Shown here: positions 58,519 to 64,000 of the stretch, piece after piece | Layout of the letters: the number at the start of each line of letters is the position of its first letter | Position numbering within the stretch: the stretch's first letter is position 1 | Origin: Pseudomonas koreensis | GTDB lineage: Bacteria; Pseudomonadota; Gammaproteobacteria; Pseudomonadales; Pseudomonadaceae | DNA: 64,000 nt | Direction of reading: 5' to 3' | Assembly (NCBI RefSeq): GCF_012986595.1 | Contig: NZ_JAAQYM010000002.1 | Location: forward strand, 1 to 64,000 | Position numbers and translations under genes: made by a program | The notes under the pieces: model-generated | The model's input: only the letters and a program-made list of their open reading frames with translations | The model's database searches: none | What the model was told of the DNA's origin: nothing

Positions 58519-60480
58519 ATGCCCACCCTCCACAAAATCCTGATCGCCAACCGCGGTGAAATCGCCTGCCGCATCCAGCGCACCGCCCAGGCCCTGGGCT
58601 ATCGCACCGTCGCCGTGTTCAGCGACGCCGACGCCGAGGCCTTGCACGTGCAGGTGGCCGACCAAGCGGTGAACATCGGCCCGGCACCGGTGCAACAGTC
58701 CTACCTGAACATCCCGGCGATCCTCGACGCCGCGCGCCGCAGCGGCGCCGACGCGATCCACCCCGGCTACGGTTTCCTCTCGGAAAATGCCGGGTTCGCC
58801 CGCGCCTGCGAAGAAGCTGGCCTGACCTTTATTGGCCCAAGTGCCGAGGCCATCGAGCTGATGGGCAGCAAGCGCCTGTCGAAAATCGCCATGCTCGACG
58901 CCGGCGTACCGTGCATCGCCGGCTATCAAGGCGCGGCGCAGGACGACGCCACCTTGCTGCGCGAAGCCGAACGCATCGGCTATCCGCTGATGATCAAGGC
59001 CAGCGCCGGCGGTGGGGGGCGCGGCATGCGCCTGGTGCACAACAGCGACGACCTGCCGGCGCAATTGCGCACGGCGCGCTCCGAGGCCTTGAACGGTTTC
59101 GGCAGTGACGAACTGATCCTCGAACAGGCTTTGATCGAACCGCGGCACGTCGAGGTGCAGCTGTTCGGCGATTGCCACGGCAACCTGGTTTACCTCGGCG
59201 AACGCGATTGCTCGGTGCAACGGCGCCACCAGAAAGTCATCGAGGAGGCGCCCTGCCCGATCATGACGCAGGCGTTGCGTCAGGCCATGGGCGAAGCGGC
59301 GCTCAAGGCTGGCCGCGCGGTGAATTACGTCGGCGCCGGGACGGTCGAGTTTCTGCTCGATGCCCGTGGGCAATTCTATTTTCTGGAAATGAATACCCGT
59401 CTGCAGGTAGAGCATCCAGTCACCGAGCTGATCACCGGGCTGGACCTGGTCGCCTGGCAACTGGCAGTCGCCGAAGGGCAGCCGCTGCCCTTGACCCAGG
59501 ATCAGGTCACCCTCAACGGCCACGCCATGGAAGTGCGTCTGTATGCCGAAGACCCGACGCAGAATTTCCTGCCGCAAACCGGGCTTATTCAGGCCTGGGA
59601 ACCGGCCTTGAGCCCAGGGGCGCGGATCGATCATGGCTTGCGTGAAGGTCAGTCGATCAGTCCGTTCTATGACCCGATGCTCGGCAAACTGATCGCCCAC
59701 GGCGCCACCCGCGAAGAGGCGCGGCGCAAGTTGCTGCGTGCGGTGCAGGACAGCGTGCTGCTCGGCGTACAGAGCAATCAACGTTTGCTCGACAGCCTGC
59801 TGCAACATCCGCAGTTCATCAGCGGCGAATTCAGCACCGCGTTCATCGCCCAACATTTCACCGACCACCCTTGCCTGCACGCGTACGCCCCCGGTGCCGA
59901 GGAGTTGGCCATCGCTGCCGTGCTGTTTTATCAGTCAGGCGCGCAAGCGCATCGGGCATCGCTCAAGGGCTGGCGCAACAATGCCGGAGTACCGCTGAAT
60001 TACCGCCTCGGCCTTGAAGAGCAGGACTGGGCGCTGCAACTGCTGGCGGGCAGCGACGGGCGCTTCACCGTCACTGTGATGGAGCGTTCGCTGATCCTGA
60101 AGGTTATCGATGGCGACACGCGCTCAGTGACCCTGGAGATCGATGGCCTGCGCCAGTGTCACGCCTACCGACTAGAGGGTGAAGCGCTCTGGCTGTTCAC
60201 CCATCCTGGCAACCTGCGGCTGGAGGATCGAACTCATGCGCGGGTCAGCAGTCAGAGCAGCGTCAGCTCCGGCACGCTGAAGGCGCCGATGGACGGTGCC
60301 ATCGTCGACGTACTGGTCAGCGAAGGCAGCCCGGTCAGCAAAGGTCAGTTGCTGGTGGTGCTGGAGGCAATGAAAATGGAGCACCCGCTCAAGGCCGGCA
60401 TCGACGGCGTGCTCAAGCGGGTGCAGGTCAAGGTCGGCGATCAGGTAAAGAATCGTCAGGTTCTGTTGCAGGTCGAGTGA
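58519..60480 (+). CDS. atuF: AtuF, geranyl-CoA carboxylase alpha (biotin) subunit
   Basis: The 653-residue protein has a biotin carboxylase domain (residues about 1-445; KILIANRGEIACRI at the start and the Gly-rich ATP-grasp loop KASAGGGGRGMRLV near 165-178, metal site EMNTRLQVEHPVTE near 293-306) and a C-terminal biotinyl domain. The biotin lysine is Lys619 in EAMKMEHPL. It pairs with AtuC to carboxylate geranyl-CoA. Between lie about 120 residues typical of MCC-like alpha subunits. atuG and atuH homologues are not seen after it. Confidence 0.9.
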   Translation: MPTLHKILIANRGEIACRIQRTAQALGYRTVAVFSDADAEALHVQVADQAVNIGPAPVQQSYLNIPAILDAARRSGADAIHPGYGFLSENAGFARACEEAGLTFIGPSAEAIELMGSKRLSKIAMLDAGVPCIAGYQGAAQDDATLLREAERIGYPLMIKASAGGGGRGMRLVHNSDDLPAQLRTARSEALNGFGSDELILEQALIEPRHVEVQLFGDCHGNLVYLGERDCSVQRRHQKVIEEAPCPIMTQALRQAMGEAALKAGRAVNYVGAGTVEFLLDARGQFYFLEMNTRLQVEHPVTELITGLDLVAWQLAVAEGQPLPLTQDQVTLNGHAMEVRLYAEDPTQNFLPQTGLIQAWEPALSPGARIDHGLREGQSISPFYDPMLGKLIAHGATREEARRKLLRAVQDSVLLGVQSNQRLLDSLLQHPQFISGEFSTAFIAQHFTDHPCLHAYAPGAEELAIAAVLFYQSGAQAHRASLKGWRNNAGVPLNYRLGLEEQDWALQLLAGSDGRFTVTVMERSLILKVIDGDTRSVTLEIDGLRQCHAYRLEGEALWLFTHPGNLRLEDRTHARVSSQSSVSSGTLKAPMDGAIVDVLVSEGSPVSKGQLLVVLEAMKMEHPLKAGIDGVLKRVQVKVGDQVKNRQVLLQVE

Positions 60481-60550
60481 GTCGCCAGGCGCAAACGCAA
60501 GGTTTGACTACGCTCTGATCTATCAGGACGCGTAAATCAGGAAACCTGCG

Positions 60551-61093
60551 ATGCCCCATTGGCTGGTCATTGATCTGGAAGCCACCACCGATGAAGGTGG
60601 CTGGCCGGTTACGGAAATGGAAATCATCGAAATCGGCGCCACGCTGGTCGATCGTGCCGGTCGCGAGCAGGATCACTTTCAGCGCTTCGTCAAACCCACC
60701 CGGCGGCCGTTGTTGACGGCGTTCTGCCGTGAGCTCACGCACATCACTCAGGCCAATATCGACGCCGCGCAGCCGTTGAACGAGGTCTGGCCGGCCTTCG
60801 AACGCTGGCTGGGCCAGCACCAGACGCGGCTCGAGGGCTGGGTCAGTTGGGGTGACTACGACCGCAAGCAATTGCTCCAGGAATGGCAGCGCCTGCAACT
60901 CGACAGCGTGTTGAGCCGGGTGCCGCACATGAACCTCAAACAGCGCTTTGCCAAGGCCCGGCGCCTGGATCGGCCGTTGGGGCTCAATGGTGCGCTGCAA
61001 CTGGCGGGCATGCAGTTCAGCGGTCAACAGCACCGGGCGCTGGAAGACGCACGCAATACCGCACGGTTGTTGCCGCTGGTGTTGCCACTCTAG
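60551..61093 (+). CDS. DEDDh-family 3'-5' exonuclease
   Basis: The 180-residue protein has the exonuclease DEDDh pattern: Asp8 and Glu10 in VIDLEATTDE, Asp in SWGDYDRKQL near residue 100, and His with Asp in QQHRALEDARNTARL near residue 160. It resembles the ERI-1/KapD-like group that trims RNA ends. The start is the ATG at 60551 with AGGAAACC upstream. Its substrate is unknown; it stands apart from the neighbouring atu cluster. Confidence 0.8.
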   Translation: MPHWLVIDLEATTDEGGWPVTEMEIIEIGATLVDRAGREQDHFQRFVKPTRRPLLTAFCRELTHITQANIDAAQPLNEVWPAFERWLGQHQTRLEGWVSWGDYDRKQLLQEWQRLQLDSVLSRVPHMNLKQRFAKARRLDRPLGLNGALQLAGMQFSGQQHRALEDARNTARLLPLVLPL

Positions 61094-61207
61094 AGTCAGG
61101 GCGGGAACTCGCCGGACACGCGCCGGGCAGGTGACGGCGCCAGGAGCGTTGTGCATACTGGCCAGCCTTTTTTAACCCTTTTTTGCCCTTTTCGAGAGGA
61201 ATCGCCC

Positions 61208-61492
61208 ATGTTCAAAGTCAACGAGTACTTCGACGGCACCGTCAAGTCGATCGCTTTTGGCACCGCTGAAGGTCCGGCGACCATTGGCGTCATGGCCCCG
61301 GGCGAATACGAATTCGGCACCGCTCAGCGTGAAATCATGCACGTGGTCTCCGGCGCCCTGACCGTCAAACTGCCAGACAGCAGCGACTGGGAAACCTTCG
61401 CGGCCGGCAGCCAGTTCAACGTCCCGGCCAACAGCAAGTTCCAGCTGAAAGTCGCCGTCGACACCGCTTACCTGTGCGAATACCGCGGCTAA
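61208..61492 (+). CDS. ppnP: Pyrimidine/purine nucleoside phosphorylase PpnP
   Basis: The 94-residue cupin-fold protein has the PpnP/DUF1255 signature [17 protein letters not shown] at the start and [20 protein letters not shown] near residues 31-50. PpnP splits nucleosides with phosphate and accepts a broad range of purines and pyrimidines. GAGAGGAA precedes ATG 61208. A clear terminator follows 27 bp after the stop codon. Confidence 0.92.
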   Translation: MFKVNEYFDGTVKSIAFGTAEGPATIGVMAPGEYEFGTAQREIMHVVSGALTVKLPDSSDWETFAAGSQFNVPANSKFQLKVAVDTAYLCEYRG

Positions 61493-61513
61493 GCCCACGG
61501 TTTTTCCCGGCGC

Positions 61514-61549
61514 AAAAAAATGCCCGTGTCTCAGGACACGGGCATTTTC
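61514..61549. terminator. Bidirectional Rho-independent terminator
   Basis: Stem ATGCCCGTGTC (61520-61530) and GACACGGGCAT (61535-61545), loop TCAG, flanked by A7 before and TTTC after. It lies between convergent ppnP and the MOSC gene. Confidence 0.88.
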
Positions 61550-61562
61550 ATTTCAGGGCCGG

Positions 61563-62369
61563 TTACTCGAGGATTTCCACCGGCATCCCGACTTCCAGCT
61601 GACCATTGCTGTCGTTGACCAGGTTCTGGCCGAACATCGCGCCATCGGCCTGGGCACGGTGTTTCTGCAGGGTCGCCAGCGGTTCACGATCGGCACTGCG
61701 TTCCCCGGTTTGCGGATCAATCGTGGTCAGAATGCAACGCGCGCAGGGTTTCACCACACGGAACTCGACATCGCCGATACGAATGCGCTTCCAGCCATCT
61801 TCGGCGAACGCCGTGCTGCCTTCGATCACCAGATTCGGCCGGAAACGCAGCATCTCCAGCGGCCGCCCGACCTTTTGCGCCAGATCCTGCAACGACGCCT
61901 CGCCGATCAGCAACAACGGGAAGCCATCAGCGAATGCCACTTGATCGTCCTCGCGACCATAGCCGTCCTGAGTCAGGCGGGCGCGATTCAGTGGCACCTG
62001 CACCAGCCGGGTGGGTTTGCCAATGAAATCGCTGACCCAACGGGCCGCTTCGTCACCGGCATCCGGTACGCGCAAGGTATCGCGCCAGATGGTCACGCCG
62101 CGCAGGTCGGAATCCGCCTCGGGTAACGGCACATCAAGTGCCGCATGCCCGGGCGCGCTCAGGGTCAGACCGCCCTGCGCATTCCACAGTGCCGACAGCT
62201 GGACCATTTTCGCTTCGGCGCGCTGGGTCAGGAAGCGCCCGCTGGCCTCGTCCACCAGCATCCAGCGGCGGTCTCCTTCAAGGCCCAGTTTGTCCAGGCC
62301 AATCGATTGCAGAACTTCAGGCTTGCCGGATTTCAACGGGTAACGATAAAGCGCGCTCAGACGCAGCAT
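61563..62369 (-). CDS. MOSC-domain protein, YcbX-like, without ferredoxin domain
   Basis: This 268-residue protein has an N-terminal MOSC beta-barrel (YRYPLKSGKPEVL) and a C-terminal MOSC domain, with the Moco-binding cysteine in VKPCARCILTTIDPQTG near residue 207. E. coli YcbX adds a C-terminal 2Fe-2S ferredoxin, which is missing here. YcbX-type proteins reduce N-hydroxylated compounds with molybdenum cofactor. ATG 62369 is chosen since AGGAAG lies 7 bases upstream; an ATG ten codons earlier lacks one. Confidence 0.82.
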   Translation of the reverse strand: MLRLSALYRYPLKSGKPEVLQSIGLDKLGLEGDRRWMLVDEASGRFLTQRAEAKMVQLSALWNAQGGLTLSAPGHAALDVPLPEADSDLRGVTIWRDTLRVPDAGDEAARWVSDFIGKPTRLVQVPLNRARLTQDGYGREDDQVAFADGFPLLLIGEASLQDLAQKVGRPLEMLRFRPNLVIEGSTAFAEDGWKRIRIGDVEFRVVKPCARCILTTIDPQTGERSADREPLATLQKHRAQADGAMFGQNLVNDSNGQLEVGMPVEILE

Positions 62370-62455
62370 GGCCAGCTTCCTGGTGGCTAAAAAAGCCACC
62401 CTATACGAGCTTTATCTGCGAATCAAAGGCTGATGCACGCCCCTGCAAAGATATT

Positions 62456-62561
62456 TTGTGGCGAGGGGATTTATCCCCGATGGGGCACGAAGCGGCCCCA
62501 CTTGCAACAACAAAGCAGGACTGCTGCGCAGTCCGTCGGGGATAAATCTCCTCGCCACAGG
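62456..62561. repeat. REP pair, family D (GGCGAGGGGATTTATCCCC)
   Basis: TGTGGCGAGGGGATTTATCCCCG on the left and CGGGGATAAATCTCCTCGCCACA on the right lie about 60 bp apart between the MOSC gene and cheV. Each half also carries its own small stem. It is the only family D copy in the window. Confidence 0.85.
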
Positions 62562-62569
62562 ACGTTGCT

Positions 62570-63505
62570 TCAGGCCGGCACTTCATCGAGCATCAGACGC
62601 TGACGCACCACATCAACGAGCTTGTCCGGCTGAAACTTGGAGAGGAAGTTGTCGCAGCCGACCTTTTTCACCATCGAGTCGTTGAAGCTGCCGGACAGCG
62701 AAGTATGCAGCACCACGTACAGCCCACGCAGACGTGGGTCGTTGCGGATTTCGGTGGTCAGGCGATAACCGTCCATTTCCGGCATTTCCGCGTCGGTGAA
62801 CACCATCAGCAGCTTGTCGGTCATGTTCACGCCGGTATCGGCCCAGGCCTTGAGCATGTTCAGCGCCTTCAGGCCATCGCTGGCGATGTGCATTTTCACC
62901 CCGAGCTGGCCGAGGGTGTCGCGCAATTGCGAAAGCGCGACGTTGGAGTCGTCCACCAGCAGCACTTCACGACCGCGGGCACGCTCCAGCACCGGGTCAT
63001 CGAGCTTGTCGCGCGAGACCTTGGCGTTGTACGGGACGATTTCGGCGAGGACTTTCTCGACGTCGATGATTTCCACCAGTTGCTCGTCGACCTTGCTGAT
63101 CGCAGTCAGGTAATGCTGGCGTCCGGCGCTGGTCGGCGGCGGCAGGATGGCTTCCCAATTCATGTTGACGATGCGATCCACGCCACCGACGAGGAAGGCC
63201 TGCACCGAACGGTTGTACTCGGTGACGATGATGGTGCTGTTCGGACCCGGCACCAGCGGGCGCATGCCGATCGCCTGGGACAGGTCGATCACCGGCAGCG
63301 TCTGGCCGCGCAGGTTGACCACGCCGCAGACAAACGGGTGGCGCTGCGGCATCAGGGTCAGCTTCGGCAGTTGCAGAACTTCCTGAACCTTGAACACGTT
63401 GATCGCGAACAATTGGCGTCCGGCCAGTCGAAACATGAGAATTTCCAGGCGATTCTCACCCACCAGTTGCGTGCGTTGGTCTACCGTGTCGAGAATGCCG
63501 GCCAT
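62570..63505 (-). CDS. cheV: CheV, chemotaxis coupling protein with receiver domain
   Basis: This 311-residue protein has an N-terminal CheW-like domain (residues about 15-155, with LFAINVFKVQEVLQLP and VVNLRGQTLPVIDLSQAIG) and a C-terminal receiver domain (about 180-305), with REVLLVDDSNVALSQLRD and the phosphoacceptor Asp in FTDAEMPEMDGY. It couples chemoreceptors to CheA and tunes adaptation. ATG 63505 follows AGGAG by 7 bases; a start 11 codons upstream lacks one. No che or flagellar genes adjoin it here, so it is probably an additional CheV. Confidence 0.9.
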   Translation of the reverse strand: MAGILDTVDQRTQLVGENRLEILMFRLAGRQLFAINVFKVQEVLQLPKLTLMPQRHPFVCGVVNLRGQTLPVIDLSQAIGMRPLVPGPNSTIIVTEYNRSVQAFLVGGVDRIVNMNWEAILPPPTSAGRQHYLTAISKVDEQLVEIIDVEKVLAEIVPYNAKVSRDKLDDPVLERARGREVLLVDDSNVALSQLRDTLGQLGVKMHIASDGLKALNMLKAWADTGVNMTDKLLMVFTDAEMPEMDGYRLTTEIRNDPRLRGLYVVLHTSLSGSFNDSMVKKVGCDNFLSKFQPDKLVDVVRQRLMLDEVPA

Positions 63506-63957
63506 CAATGACTCCTGGGCTTGTTCTGATGAATTCACTAAGAGGGGTTATCGGCTGTTTATGGCGAATCTTGATCCCCGTAAAAATTACTATCAAAATG
63601 CCATACACGAGCATTGATGTCACATTAACATCATGCTTTACTGACCCAGTGTTTTCATCTGCTACATTCTCTTCTGGCGCGACCACGGTTTGCGCCACAG
63701 GTTCCCGCGTGTAAGGGAATCCCCTAGTAGCAATCAGGCCCAACCTGATGTTCGCAATATCCAATAGCCATTAATGTGACGCCATTCTCATTGCATGAAC
63801 GGAGTCAGGCTATTGTGTGCGATCGCAGTTCGGTGGAAACGTATCCTCTCGACACCCTCAGTCTGTGCACTTGCACGCCGGGGCGCGGTCTCGCGACGAT
63901 TCACGATCGTCGACACACACGGCATTCCCTCATCAGACATGACGCTGTGGAGATAAG
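63506..63957. other. Intergenic region between cheV and the right-edge gene
   Basis: About 450 bp without a supported gene; the starts diverge from it. The sequence is AT-richer near 63580-63660. One open frame on the minus strand (63456-63764) overlaps the cheV start and has no good ribosome site, so I leave it out. Promoters for cheV and the rightward gene should be here, but I cannot place them. Confidence 0.5.
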
Positions 63958-63960
63958 CAT

Positions 63961-64000
63961 GCCAATCGACCGCAAAGACTGGGCACAACGCTTTCCCGAA
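63961..64000 (+). CDS. Partial gene of unknown function, 13 codons at the right edge
   Basis: ATG 63961 follows GGAG by 7 bases, and the first codons read MPIDRKDWAQRFPE up to the last bases of the window. The gene continues outside. The short N-terminus does not let me identify it. Confidence 0.55.

Noticed and set aside
63456..63764. Minus-strand frame of 102 codons overlapping the cheV start
   Set aside because: It overlaps the well-supported cheV start in another frame, lacks a ribosome site and has no recognisable domain.

Overview
The window is a chromosomal segment of a fluorescent Pseudomonas, most likely of the P. fluorescens / P. koreensis group. The GC-rich coding bias, the pyoverdine genes (pvdL, pvdS, pvdH, an mbtH homologue, fpvGHJKCDEF), the atu terpene cluster, the msu methanesulfonate operon and at least eleven REP-type palindromes of four sequence families all point there. 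Assignments rest on reading motifs and gene order by eye; no database search was run.

Layout. At 1-423 the minus strand carries the leader and three tandem promoters of an rRNA operon whose 16S gene lies just left of the window. From 0.5 to 8.2 kb are an RhtA-type exporter, two small lipoproteins, a TetR/SDR/isomerase locus, an aminopeptidase P, a cysteine desulfurase and a LysE exporter. From 8.4 to 12.8 kb is a methanesulfonate operon (msuE-msuD-msuC and an SfnR-like activator) behind a sigma-54 promoter with upstream palindromes. From 12.7 to 18.4 kb are soxR with a divergent SoxR-box promoter, a VOC protein, a haloacetate dehalogenase-like hydrolase, a LysR regulator and a second leuCD-like pair.

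The iron block is split. At 18.8-27.1 kb lie fpvGHJKCDEF (periplasmic iron release from pyoverdine), mbtH and pvdH. At 35.3-50.4 kb lie pvdL (13 kb, chromophore NRPS), the divergent sigma factor gene pvdS, and a hydroxyornithine-acetyltransferase-like gene. Four minus-strand genes (mbtH, pvdH, pvdL, acetyltransferase) each have a PvdS-type iron-starvation box; pvdS has a Fur-like promoter. Between the halves sits a thiol-redox locus: a two-component system (dsbS/dsbR) divergent from dsbD, a TlpA-like gene and dsbG. A hemopexin-repeat gene in AT-rich DNA lies between the two arms, and 11-bp tandem repeats flank it on both sides as candidate response-regulator sites.

From 51.3 to 60.5 kb is the acyclic terpene (citronellol/geraniol) degradation cluster atuR-atuABCDEF with a paired operator. 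The right end has a DEDDh exonuclease, ppnP, a MOSC protein, cheV and the first 13 codons of an unidentified gene.

Most notable: the hemopexin-fold gene inside the dsb locus; a REP pair lying in frame in the 5' end of fpvD; a matched sigma-54 promoter and enhancer palindromes for msuEDC-sfnR; a SoxR box in a 19-bp spacer; and an SDR whose catalytic tyrosine is phenylalanine.
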